A stretch of 64,000 bases of DNA from Chryseobacterium camelliae. GTDB taxonomy: Bacteria; Bacteroidota; Bacteroidia; Flavobacteriales; Weeksellaceae. The position numbers were made by a program, and so were the translations under genes. The notes beneath the pieces are model-generated. The model was given only the letters and a program-made list of their open reading frames with translations, had not been told where the DNA came from and did no database searches. The stretch lies in the NCBI RefSeq assembly GCF_030818575.1, contig NZ_JAUTAL010000001.1:682001-746000 (forward strand), given 5' to 3'. Positions 9,111-18,600 of this stretch are shown here, in pieces; positions within the stretch are counted from its first letter, which is position 1; every line of letters starts with the position of its first letter.

Positions 9111-9941
9111 ATGGAAAACAGCAGATATCCTAAATTTACTTTTACATGGATCGGCGGATTGGTTTTGTTGATAGGGTTCTTTGCAGGGACTATGTTCATT
9201 TCCTCACTGAATGTGTTCTGGATGTTCGTATTTAAAACCAGCCTGCAGTATAAAGAATGGTTTCTGATGCTCACCAATGCAGCAGGATTCGTAACGGCCA
9301 TTGCCTTTTTCGACTTATTTATCGTATGGCCATCCACAAAGAAAAAACTGAATTTCAATTTTTCACCGACCAACTTTTATACTTATCTCCTGATCTTCCC
9401 GATGATGCTGGGCATGATGTTTATCGGAGAATTTGTGACTTCACAGATTCCGGTTACCGGTCCGTTTTTCGGGAAATACTATGAGTTTTTCAGCCAGCTG
9501 ATGGACCAGCTTACGGATGACCCGGCAGCTATGTTGCTGATGACGGTTATCATGGCTCCGGTATTTGAGGAAATTATCTTCAGGGGTATTATCCAGAAAG
9601 GCCTTTTGAATAAAGGGGTTAAGCCCTGGAAAGCGATTATGTATTCATCACTGATTTTCGGATTGGTACACGGCAATCCGTGGCAGTTTGCAGGCGCCGT
9701 TCTTCTGGGGGGAGTCCTCGGTTTAGTTTATTTCAAAACCAAATCCCTGCTTTTGCCGATGCTGCTGCATGGCTTTAATAACCTTTGTTCATGCATTTTG
9801 ATGATATATACGGACAGTGAGAGCTTTTCACAGGCGCTGCACGTTTCCGAATGGGTAGTTCTGGCAGCGGGGATCGTCCTGTTTTCTGTTTTCTGCTATC
9901 TTTTTGTGAAAAAGTATAAAGTGCATTACGCTGAAATTTAA
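9111..9941 (+). CDS. CPBP family intramembrane metalloprotease (CAAX protease-like)
   Basis: A 276-residue polytopic membrane protein. The family motifs are present: APVFEEIIFRGIIQKGL (EExxxR) near residue 155, the FGLVHG histidine motif near residue 185 and LLHGFNN near residue 220. Six to eight hydrophobic segments are visible. The start chosen is ATG 9111; an upstream TTG in frame at 9084 lies inside the -7 promoter box and is therefore unlikely. The substrate is unknown; the family includes prenyl-protein proteases and bacteriocin-immunity proteins. It precedes the purine pyrophosphatase gene by 80 bases. Confidence 0.9.
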   Translation: MENSRYPKFTFTWIGGLVLLIGFFAGTMFISSLNVFWMFVFKTSLQYKEWFLMLTNAAGFVTAIAFFDLFIVWPSTKKKLNFNFSPTNFYTYLLIFPMMLGMMFIGEFVTSQIPVTGPFFGKYYEFFSQLMDQLTDDPAAMLLMTVIMAPVFEEIIFRGIIQKGLLNKGVKPWKAIMYSSLIFGLVHGNPWQFAGAVLLGGVLGLVYFKTKSLLLPMLLHGFNNLCSCILMIYTDSESFSQALHVSEWVVLAAGIVLFSVFCYLFVKKYKVHYAEI

Positions 9942-10021
9942 AAAAATATGAGCCAGGTATCCACCGGAATTGCCATATATCCAGGGATATCCATGGCCAG
10001 ATAACAGATTAAAAAATAGAT

Positions 10022-10606
10022 ATGGAATTATTGGTTGCAACGCATAACCAGCATAAAAAAGAGGAAATCCAGCAGATCCTGGGACATGATTTTACGGTTA
10101 AGAGCCTTACAGATTATGATATTCATGAGGAAATAGTAGAAGACGGCGATTCTTTTAATGCCAATGCCCTGATCAAGGCGAAGTACTGCTTTGAAAAAAC
10201 CGGGATTCCAAGCCTGGGAGATGACAGCGGGCTTGTTGTTGAATCACTGGACGGAAGACCCGGCATTTTTTCAGCCCGTTACGCAGGAGATCATGATTTT
10301 GCCAAAAATATCACCAAAGTTTTGAGTGAAATGGAAGGCGTTGAAAACAGGAGCGCTTATTTTATCACGGTTTTATGCTATTATGATGAGCAAGGAGCCA
10401 GATACTTCGAGGGCAGGGTGTACGGAAATCTGCTAACAAAGAATAAAGGATTTAAGGGATTCGGATATGATCCGATTTTTGTTCCCGACGGATACGGAAT
10501 GACTTTTGCGGAAATGAATCCAGAGGACAAAAACAGGATCAGCCACAGAAAACAGGCACTGGACCTGTTCCTGGACTTCCTGAGATCTGATAACAGCAGT
10601 TTGTAG
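10022..10606 (+). CDS. rdgB: Non-canonical purine NTP pyrophosphatase, RdgB/HAM1 family
   Basis: A 194-residue enzyme that hydrolyses dITP, XTP and ITP to monophosphates, keeping damaged purines out of DNA and RNA. Seen: the N-terminal ATHNQHKKEEIQQIL, the acidic substrate loop SLGDDSGLVVESLDGRPG near residue 66, SARYAGDH, and the C-terminal FKGFGYDPIFVP and ISHRKQAL motifs. Length is normal for the family. Starts the closely packed run rdgB, rnz, TIGR02757, heptad-repeat protein, suggesting an operon. Confidence 0.94.
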   Translation: MELLVATHNQHKKEEIQQILGHDFTVKSLTDYDIHEEIVEDGDSFNANALIKAKYCFEKTGIPSLGDDSGLVVESLDGRPGIFSARYAGDHDFAKNITKVLSEMEGVENRSAYFITVLCYYDEQGARYFEGRVYGNLLTKNKGFKGFGYDPIFVPDGYGMTFAEMNPEDKNRISHRKQALDLFLDFLRSDNSSL

Positions 10607-10655
10607 AACGATTCGGTACAATTAAAATATTTGCCGATGAACATAAATTATTGAT

Positions 10656-11570
10656 TTGAGTACGTACTTAACCATATTAGGCTTTAATTCAGCCATTCCT
10701 ACGATTAATTCATCGCCCACTGCACAGCTGCTGGAGATGGAAGAACGGCATTTCCTCATCGACTGTGGAGAAGGAACACAAGTACAGTTGAGGAAAGCCA
10801 AAGCTAAATTTTCAAGGATCAACCATATCTTTATTTCCCATCTTCACGGCGACCACTGCTTCGGGCTTCCGGGTCTTATCGCTTCATTTCGTTTGCTGGG
10901 AAGGGAGACTCCGCTTCATGTATATGGTCCCAAAGGCATCAAGAAAATGCTGGAAACCATTTTTACCATTACCGAAACCCATCGCGGATTCGAGGTGGTC
11001 TATCATGAGCTGGACAAAGATTATTCTGAAAAAATCTATGAAGATAACAGGGTAGAGGTCTATACCATTCCGCTGGATCACAGGATTTATTGTAACGGCT
11101 ATCTGTTTAGGGAGAAACCTAAAGAAAGGCATTTGAACATGCAGCAAATAGCCAAGTATAACGAAATTGAAGTCTGTGATTACCATAATCTTAAAGCAGG
11201 AAAAGATTTTGTGCTGAGCGATGGTTACGTCCTGAAAAATGAAGTGCTTACTACAGCACCTGCACCTCCGGTTTCATATGCTTTCTGCAGCGATACAAGA
11301 TACCTGGAAAGTGTAATTCCGATTGTGCAGGGTGTTACCGTTATGTATCATGAATCTACCTTCCTGCATGACCTTAAAGAAATGGCTGACTATACCGGAC
11401 ATTCAACAGCGCTTGAAGCGGCTACCATAGCGCAGAAGGCACAAGTGGAAAAACTTATTCTCGGGCACTTCTCCAATCGTTATGCGGATCTTACCGTATT
11501 CACGGATGAAGCCAGAACTGTTTTTCCAAATACCTATTTGCCCAAAGCACTGGAATGCGTGAAAATTTAA
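10656..11570 (+). CDS. rnz: Ribonuclease Z
   Basis: A 304-residue metallo-beta-lactamase-fold endonuclease for tRNA 3' end processing. The metal-binding HLHGDH motif lies at residues 62-67, preceded by DCGEGTQVQLR, with SDTR near residue 212 and HSTALEAA near residue 249. The start codon is TTG at 10656: the conserved N-terminus (STYLTILGFNSAIPT) begins directly after it, and the nearest upstream ATG (10638) is out of frame and stops at once. The gene is separated by 3 bases from the TIGR02757 gene. Confidence 0.93.
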   Translation: MSTYLTILGFNSAIPTINSSPTAQLLEMEERHFLIDCGEGTQVQLRKAKAKFSRINHIFISHLHGDHCFGLPGLIASFRLLGRETPLHVYGPKGIKKMLETIFTITETHRGFEVVYHELDKDYSEKIYEDNRVEVYTIPLDHRIYCNGYLFREKPKERHLNMQQIAKYNEIEVCDYHNLKAGKDFVLSDGYVLKNEVLTTAPAPPVSYAFCSDTRYLESVIPIVQGVTVMYHESTFLHDLKEMADYTGHSTALEAATIAQKAQVEKLILGHFSNRYADLTVFTDEARTVFPNTYLPKALECVKI

Positions 11571-11573
11571 ATA

Positions 11574-12347
11574 ATGGTGATGAACTTTGAAGAACTGAAG
11601 AATTTCCTGGATGAAAAAGCGGACCGGTATAATACGGTGGATTTCATCAATGATGATCCTGTACAGATACCGCACAGGTTTTCTTTAAAAGAGGATATTG
11701 AGATTGCCGGGTTCCTGGCAGCAACCATTTCATGGGGAAACAGGAAAGCGATCCTGCGTTCCGCGGACAAAATGCTTGATATTATGGGAAATTCGCCTTA
11801 CGATTTTGTCATGAATCATTCAGAGAGAGATCTGGCCGGTATTCAGGATAAAAGTATTCACAGGACTTTCAACGGGGAAGATTTTGCCTATTTTATACGT
11901 CAGTTTAATAAAATTTATAAAGAATATAAAAGCCTGGAAAATCTCTTTCTGGTTAATGAAGAGGAATCAAATTTTCTTCATTCTATAGAACGTTTCAGGA
12001 ACGGCTTTCTGGAACCTGACAAGCACCGGAGCCATAAGCATGTCAGTTCGCCATACAAAAATTCGTCCGCCAAGAGGATTGTTATGTTTCTGAGATGGAT
12101 GGTGCGAAAGGATAAAAGGGGAGTGGATCTCGGAATCTGGAAGAAGATTGATCCCCGCTACCTTTCCATACCCCTGGATGTTCATACAGGAAACGTTTCC
12201 AGGAAACTGGGACTGATATTACGGACACAGAATGACTGGAAAACGGTAGAAGAGCTTGACCGAATGGTCCGGCAGTTTGATGAAAGTGACCCTGCAAAAT
12301 ATGATTTTGCCCTGTTCGGACTCGGAGTGACCAAAGAATTGCTGTAA
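11574..12347 (+). CDS. TIGR02757/DUF2400 family protein
   Basis: A 257-residue soluble protein matching the Bacteroidota-rich TIGR02757 family. Recognised stretches: FLAATISWGNRKAIL near residue 48, KRIVMFLRWMVRKD near residue 164, and PLDVHTGNVSRKLGL near residue 200, which recalls helix-hairpin-helix DNA glycosylase folds, although no activity can be claimed. Two in-frame ATGs (11574, 11580) are possible starts. It sits 3 bases after rnz and 2 bases before the next gene, so translation is probably coupled. Confidence 0.85.
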   Translation: MVMNFEELKNFLDEKADRYNTVDFINDDPVQIPHRFSLKEDIEIAGFLAATISWGNRKAILRSADKMLDIMGNSPYDFVMNHSERDLAGIQDKSIHRTFNGEDFAYFIRQFNKIYKEYKSLENLFLVNEEESNFLHSIERFRNGFLEPDKHRSHKHVSSPYKNSSAKRIVMFLRWMVRKDKRGVDLGIWKKIDPRYLSIPLDVHTGNVSRKLGLILRTQNDWKTVEELDRMVRQFDESDPAKYDFALFGLGVTKELL

Positions 12348-12349
12348 AA

Positions 12350-12868
12350 ATGATAAAGATGAAAAATTACACAGAAAATAAAGAAGTGCTTGAAAAAATA
12401 GCCGACGGAATTACCTGGTGGATCGGTTCTATCCCTTCCCTCATTGCCCATACCTTATTTTTTATCACTTCTTTCCTGCTCCCTTTGCTGGGCCTTGTAG
12501 AATTTGACAAAATGCTTCTGATCCTTACCACGGTTGTTTCTCTGGAAGCTATTTACCTGGCCATCTTTATCCAGATGTCCGTTAATAAAAGCCATGAAAA
12601 AATAGAAGACATTCAGGAAGACATAGAAGACATTCAGGAAGATATTGAGGAAATCAGCGAGGATATCGAAGAGATTAACGAGGATATTGAAGACATCCAG
12701 GAAGATATTGAAGAAATTAATGAGGATGAAGAAGAGGAAGACCATAGCGAGCGTGCTAAAAATGTGATCCTGAAGAGCAATGTCAATTCTAATAAGAACG
12801 AAATCAAAGCACTCAAAGATAAAATTCAGGAACTTCAGGATATGATTGATGATCTGAAGAAAGATTAA
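12350..12868 (+). CDS. DUF1003-like two-helix membrane protein with acidic heptad repeat
   Basis: A 172-residue protein. Residues about 15-75 hold two membrane segments around an arrangement (ADGITWWIGS, FDKMLLILTTVVSLEAIYL) that resembles DUF1003 and related small membrane proteins. From residue 85 a seven-residue unit IEDIQED is repeated six times, followed by EDEEEEDHSE and a second, mixed-charge coiled coil to the end (KALKDKIQELQDMIDDLKKD). The cytoplasmic tail is therefore likely a long parallel coiled coil. It starts 2 bases after the TIGR02757 stop. The function is not known. The alternative start ATG at 12359 is possible. Confidence 0.75.
   Translation: MIKMKNYTENKEVLEKIADGITWWIGSIPSLIAHTLFFITSFLLPLLGLVEFDKMLLILTTVVSLEAIYLAIFIQMSVNKSHEKIEDIQEDIEDIQEDIEEISEDIEEINEDIEDIQEDIEEINEDEEEEDHSERAKNVILKSNVNSNKNEIKALKDKIQELQDMIDDLKKD
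12602..12727 (+). repeat. Six tandem 21-bp units encoding IEDIQED
   Basis: Six in-frame 21-bp copies encode IEDIQED, IEDIQED, IEEISED, IEEINED, IEDIQED, IEEINED. The bases differ between units mainly at third positions, so the array is not a freshly expanded one. Confidence 0.9.
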
Positions 12869-13106
12869 AAGACGTCAAATAAGTTTCTGCTTACCAGAAA
12901 GTTATTTTTTTAATCTGTTATTTTTTTATCTGAAGCTGAAAACCATAAGATTTTATGGAGTATTATGTCTGACATAGATATTTTAACTGTCTTAAGTGTG
13001 TTAAGGCAGAATTTTTATTTTAATAAAAAAAGCAGTTATATCGGAGGTACATTTGTTAATAATACAGTTTATTTCGATTTTAAATACATATTAAATAAAA
13101 ATATAG

Positions 13107-13114
13107 TATTTTTG
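13107..13114 (+). promoter_or_regulatory. -7 box of first choice-of-anchor L gene
   Basis: TATTTTTG, 16 bases before the ATG. The 12 bases ATAGTATTTTTG recur before the next paralogue. A second TAnnTTTG box (TACATTTG) lies at 13048-13055. Confidence 0.5.
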
Positions 13115-13130
13115 GGCAAACTGTAATAAA

Positions 13131-15500
13131 ATGTTAAATTATAGAGTAAAAAACTATCTTTTCCTATTGGTATTGTTTTTTTCTTGTACAGCTGTGCTGG
13201 CACAAAAGACCCAGAGAAAACCTCAGAAGGAAAAATCAACTTCTGAAAGTATGAAGGCAGGCGCCTTTATTGATGTCAATGTAGCGCCTTATGCCGCCTC
13301 TAATTATACTCCGGAACAGCTTGTAAAGAATATCCTAATTAACGGAGGAACCAATTGTACTACAGCAAATGTGACTAATGTTACGGTTTCTCCGAATCAG
13401 CAGGTGACGGATAACAACCGGTTTTGGGGGTACTTTAATAAAGGGACAACCAGCTTTCCTTTTAATGACGGGATTGTATTAACTACGGGATATGCAAGAC
13501 AGGCAGGAAATGCTTTGGAAACCGGTACGCTGAGCGGTCAAATTGGATTAAACCAGAGTGATCCAGATCTTGTTGCTGCTACCAATCCATCCAAGCCTCT
13601 TCATGATGCCGTAGCGCTTGAATTTGATTTCGTTCCGAACTCAACTCAGGTTAAATTCAATTATATTTTTGCTTCAGAGGAATATACAGCAGGTTTCCCA
13701 TGTTCGGGATATTCCGATGCTTTTGCTTTATTGCTTAAACCGGCCGGAAGTACTACCTATACCAATCTTGCTGTTCTTCCGGGAGGAGCCGGACCGGTAA
13801 GTGTAACGAATATTGTACCTGCGGGACCGGGATTTTCATGCGGGCCAATCAATGCCCAGTATTTTGCAGGATTAAATTCTGGCAATATAGAGACCAACTA
13901 TAATGGAAGGACGATCCCTTTGACGGCTATTGCAGATGTTACGCCCGGAATTACCTATCATTTCAAACTGGTTCTGGCAGATGCGGGAGATCAGGGTTAT
14001 GATTCTGCGGTTTTTCTTCAGGGAGGATCTTTTGACCTTGGTATTAAGATTGTGGATGCCAACGGAGCAATTCTACCGAATACCGTTAATATGTGTGACA
14101 ATACCCCGCAGAACCTAACGGCTCAGGTAGCTACTGTTCCGGGTATGACCTTCCAGTGGTACAAAGACGGAGCTCCTATCACCGGAGCTACAAGTGTAAC
14201 TTATATGGCCAACCAGCCTGGAGTATATGAGGTGAAAGTTTCAGTACCAGGAAATCAGTGCCCGAGTTCAGCATCCATTACTATTGTAGGAGGCACGACA
14301 CCAGCCGCACAGGATGCAACACTAAAGATCTGTACAACACCGAATAACCTCAACTTCAACCTGAATGATGCCATCCCTTCAATCACAACGACCCAGGGAG
14401 CAGTAGTACGATTCTATGTAAACCAGGCAGATGCGGTAGCCCAGAATAACAACTACCTTTCCACTGCTAACGTAGCAAGTTACAATGGTACAGATGGTCA
14501 AGTCCTTTACGTAGTAGTCTCCAACGGGGGATTCTGTAGCAAAAGAGTAACACTTACATTAAGAAAAGAGGCAACTCCTATTGCACAGCTCGTTTCAACA
14601 AAATTAAAAATATGTGCAGGGGAATCTGTGACTCTAACAGCTGCAGGAGGATCTACCTACCAGTGGAGTAACAGCACAACCTTTACAGGAAATACCCAGA
14701 CGTTGAGTCCTACCCAGACTACGACATATACTGTATACGCCATCGGTGTACAGGGATGTAAATCTTTACAGCCCGCATCGGTAACTGTGGAAGTAGTGCC
14801 GGCTATTGCCTCAAATCTTTCAGGCGGGCTGATCTGTGCCGGAGACCAGATTACCCTGGATGCAGGATCAGGACCTAACTATACCTATTCATGGAACACG
14901 GGTTCTACATCCCAGACAATTACAGTAGGTACTCCAGGGACCTACACCGTAACCATTGATAATGGCGTTTGTACTAAAGCGGTTACAACACAGGTACAGC
15001 TTGCTGTTCCTCCAACCATTATCAAAGTGGATTATACTGAGAATGGAAACATGATGATCACAACAGCCAATCCAAGCAATGGGCCTCTGGAATATTCTAT
15101 TGACAACGGATTGACTTGGCAGGATTCCAACAGGTTCACGAATGTTCCTAGGAATAAAGTAATATCCATCAGGGTACGTGTAAAGAAAACCAGTTGTATA
15201 GGCTTCCTGGAATATTTCACCTTTGTCATGCAGAATGTAATTACACCGAATGGTGACAATATCAACGATATCATTGACTTCAGAGGAATCATTCAATACA
15301 ATAATTTCAAGGCAAGCATATTTGACCGTTACGGAAAAGAAGTCTTTAAGGCTGAGAAAATAAGACCTTACTGGGATGGCTATTTCCAGGGGAAACGTCT
15401 TCCGACTTCTTCCTACTGGTACCAGGTAGCATTTGAAGATCCTGCCAGCAAACAGCTGCGGGTGCATACCGGATGGATCCTGCTGAAAAATGTAGATTAA
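13131..15500 (+). CDS. Choice-of-anchor L protein with T9SS type B sorting domain (paralogue 1)
   Basis: A 789-residue secreted protein. Signal peptide at residues 1-25 (ending TAVLAQ). Residues about 40-300 form the choice-of-anchor L domain (SMKAGAFIDVN, FNYIFASEEY near 178, LAVLPGGAGPVSVTNI). There follow Ig/PKD-like repeats (ICAGESVTLTA) and, from about residue 700, a CHU_C/type B T9SS sorting domain (VITPNGDNINDIIDF, FDRYGKEVF, HTGWILLKN at the end). The protein is likely exported by the type IX system and held at or released from the cell surface, in the manner of adhesins. It is the first of three tandem paralogues, each with its own promoter box and terminator. Confidence 0.92.
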   Translation: MLNYRVKNYLFLLVLFFSCTAVLAQKTQRKPQKEKSTSESMKAGAFIDVNVAPYAASNYTPEQLVKNILINGGTNCTTANVTNVTVSPNQQVTDNNRFWGYFNKGTTSFPFNDGIVLTTGYARQAGNALETGTLSGQIGLNQSDPDLVAATNPSKPLHDAVALEFDFVPNSTQVKFNYIFASEEYTAGFPCSGYSDAFALLLKPAGSTTYTNLAVLPGGAGPVSVTNIVPAGPGFSCGPINAQYFAGLNSGNIETNYNGRTIPLTAIADVTPGITYHFKLVLADAGDQGYDSAVFLQGGSFDLGIKIVDANGAILPNTVNMCDNTPQNLTAQVATVPGMTFQWYKDGAPITGATSVTYMANQPGVYEVKVSVPGNQCPSSASITIVGGTTPAAQDATLKICTTPNNLNFNLNDAIPSITTTQGAVVRFYVNQADAVAQNNNYLSTANVASYNGTDGQVLYVVVSNGGFCSKRVTLTLRKEATPIAQLVSTKLKICAGESVTLTAAGGSTYQWSNSTTFTGNTQTLSPTQTTTYTVYAIGVQGCKSLQPASVTVEVVPAIASNLSGGLICAGDQITLDAGSGPNYTYSWNTGSTSQTITVGTPGTYTVTIDNGVCTKAVTTQVQLAVPPTIIKVDYTENGNMMITTANPSNGPLEYSIDNGLTWQDSNRFTNVPRNKVISIRVRVKKTSCIGFLEYFTFVMQNVITPNGDNINDIIDFRGIIQYNNFKASIFDRYGKEVFKAEKIRPYWDGYFQGKRLPTSSYWYQVAFEDPASKQLRVHTGWILLKNVD

Positions 15501-15503
15501 AAT

Positions 15504-15541
15504 AATCAAAAAGATCAACCACACGGTTGATCTTTTTGATT
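15504..15541 (+). terminator. Terminator after paralogue 1
   Basis: A perfect 17-bp stem (15504-15520 with 15525-15541) with a four-base loop and T-rich right arm, 4 bases after the stop codon. Confidence 0.9.
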
Positions 15542-15627
15542 TTATGAAAGTATCAGATGACTAGCTGTATTATCATGCTGATGATCATACAAATTGTCTG
15601 AAATTCAATTTCAATCAAAAAAAATAG

Positions 15628-15635
15628 TATTTTTG
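15628..15635 (+). promoter_or_regulatory. -7 box of second choice-of-anchor L gene
   Basis: TATTTTTG 18 bases before the ATG, in the same ATAGTATTTTTG context as paralogue 1. Confidence 0.5.
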
Positions 15636-15652
15636 TTTAAAACAATATAAAA

Positions 15653-18600
15653 ATGTTAAATAGAAGAACAGGAAGTCTACTTTTAGCTTTATTTTTAGTT
15701 CTTATCGGTCATTTTGCCTTTGGGCAGGTGAGACAGAACAGAACGATTCAGCCTACCGCTTCCGCTATGAAAGCCGGAGCTTTTATAGACGTTAATACGC
15801 CTAATTATCCGGAATCTTCATTCAATATCAGCCAGCTGGTAAAAGACGTTCTTATTACAGGCGGTTCTACCTGTTCTACAGCCAATGTAAGTAACGTTAA
15901 TGTATCTCCAAACCTGACAGCAGATAACCCAACCAGAAGCTGGGGATTTTTCAATAAAGGGACCACAAATTTCCCTTTTGACAAAGGGATCGTGCTGATT
16001 ACCGGCCAGGCCCGGAAAGCAGGAAATACATTCCAGGCCGGAAATCTCGGGGATGCATTGTCTACTGCAGGAGATCCCGATCTCGCAGCCGCCCTTAATG
16101 TAGCTAACACCAGCTTAAAGGATGCTACCTATATCGAGTTTGATTTCGTTCCTACTTCCACTGAAGTTTCTTTCCGGTATATTTTCGCCTCCGAGGAATA
16201 TGACAGCAATTTCCCGTGTACCATTTCGGATGGTTTTGCGCTTTTATTAAGACCGGTTTCAGGAGGCCCCTATACCAACCTTGCTGTTTTACCTAATGGT
16301 GCCGGACCTGTAAGTGTAACGAATATCGTTCCTGCCACTTATTCCTGCGGCCCAAAGAATGCACAGTACTTCGGCGGACAGAATACCGCCAATATAGAAA
16401 CCAATTTCAGCGGACGTACCATTCCTCTTACAGCAAAAGCAACCGTTACTCCCGGTGTTGCCTATCATTTTAAAATGGTGTTGGCAGACTATCAGGACTC
16501 CAATTATGATTCCGGGGTTTTCCTGGAGGCAGGTTCTTTTAATATCGGTGTTCAGCTGTTGGATGCTGCGGGTGTCCAACTGCCTTCGTCCATCAATGTA
16601 TGCGATAACACTCCACAGACATTCACTGCTTCCACTCAGGTGCCGAATGCTACCTACCAATGGTTTCTCGGAACGAATCCGATACCGGGTGCAACCAATC
16701 CGAGCTATATGGCAACACAACCTGGGCAATATACGGTTCAGGTATTTATTCCGGGAAACTCCTGTCCCGGAACAGCAAGTATTACCATTGTTGGCGGAAC
16801 TTCGCCAACGGTTCAGAATGCTACTTTAACCTCCTGCTATGTGCAGGGGAATGCCACGTTCAATCTGACGACGGCACAATCATCAATCAGTACCACGCCG
16901 GGTGCAACGTTCACTTATTACATCAATCAGGCGGATGCCAATGCCGGGAACGGTAATACCATTGCCAATCCTACAGCATTTCAGAGTGCGGGACAGACTG
17001 TATATGTCCTGGTTAAAAACGGTTTCTGTTCAAAAGTGGCAGAACTGACTCTGGTCAAGGCTCCACAGATTACCGCTACCATTGCTGCCCCTGGCGTGCT
17101 CACGTGCACCAATCAGCAGGTCACTTTAAATGCTTCTGCTTCCGTATATCCTACAGGATCAGTATTTAACTGGACTACTGCGGGAGGAAATATTGTTTCG
17201 GGAGGAAACACACTGAATCCGGTGGTAAATGTGGCTGGAACCTATACCTTAACGATTTCAAATACTTATCAGCCGGGCAATATTACTTGTACCGGCACGG
17301 CAAGTGTTACGGTTACAGGAGACAGCGCGCCTCCTGTAACTACTGTTACCGCATCAAAAACAACGATCTGTGCCGGAGAAACGGTAACATTAACCGCTTC
17401 AGGAGGAACGACGTATACCTGGGCAGGTTTATCCGGAAACGGGAATACCCAGACCGTAACACCTACCACCACCACCACCTATACGGTGACGGCAGTGGGA
17501 GCCAACGGATGTGCATCTCAGAATCCTGCAACGGTGACCATCGAGGTTTCACAGCCTATCACTGTTCAGAACGCTGTGCTTCTTCAGTGCTACCAGCCAG
17601 GGCCAGTCAATTATGATCTTACTTCTGCTCAGCCGCAGATTACAACGGCAACAGGCGTTACTTTTGCGTACTATATCAATCAGGCAGACGCGAATGCCGG
17701 AAACGGAAACACGATTACCAACCCTACTGTATTTTCCAGTGCAGGGAACCAGACGGTATATGTACTTGTTAAAAATGGAGGCTGTAGCTATGTAGTGAGC
17801 TTACAGCTATTGAAAACTGCGGCGACAACGCTTACAATAGCTCCTCCTCAGTCTATTACATGTACCAATACACAGGTGACGCTTAACGCATCCTCCTCTG
17901 TGATTCCTGCAGGCTCTACGATAGCATGGACTACTACCGGAGGAAATATCGTTTCGGGAGCCAATACGCTGACCCCAGTGGTAAATGCAGGAGGAACTTA
18001 TACTTTAACGGTTTCCAATGTATCGCAGCCAGGTAACCTGAACTGTACCTACACGGCAAGTGTCACGGTAACTGAAAACAAAACGCTGCCGGTTGCCGCT
18101 CTTACTTCTTCGGCTGTACAGATTTGTGCAGGTGAATCGGTTACCTTAACAGCATCGGGAGGTGTTTCCTACAATTGGACAACCCTTTCGGGCAACGGCA
18201 GTACGCAGGTGGTTTCACCTTCAACGACAACCGTGTACAGCGTATATGCAGTAGGTGCTAATGGATGTATTTCTGCGAATCCTGCTACAGTGACGGTTAT
18301 TGTCGGTCCACCTACAGCAACGGTCTCAGCTTCGCCGACAAAAATCTGTGCGGGTACATCCGTTACTTTAACGGCTTCTGGCGGGGTTACCTACAACTGG
18401 GTAGGACTTTCCGGAAACGGGAATACTCAGGTTGTTACCCCTACCGCTACCACCACTTATTCCGTATATGCTTTAGGAGGAAACGGTTGCAGCTCCATTA
18501 ATCCTGCTACCATTACTATTGAGGTAGTTCCGGCTATAACCTCAACCCTGCAGAATGTATATGTATGCGCCGGAGATACGGGCGTGCTGGATGCCGGATC

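Noticed and set aside
12598..12735. CRISPR-like or satellite array.
   Set aside because: The 21-bp units are in frame, without spacers, and encode a heptad coiled coil.
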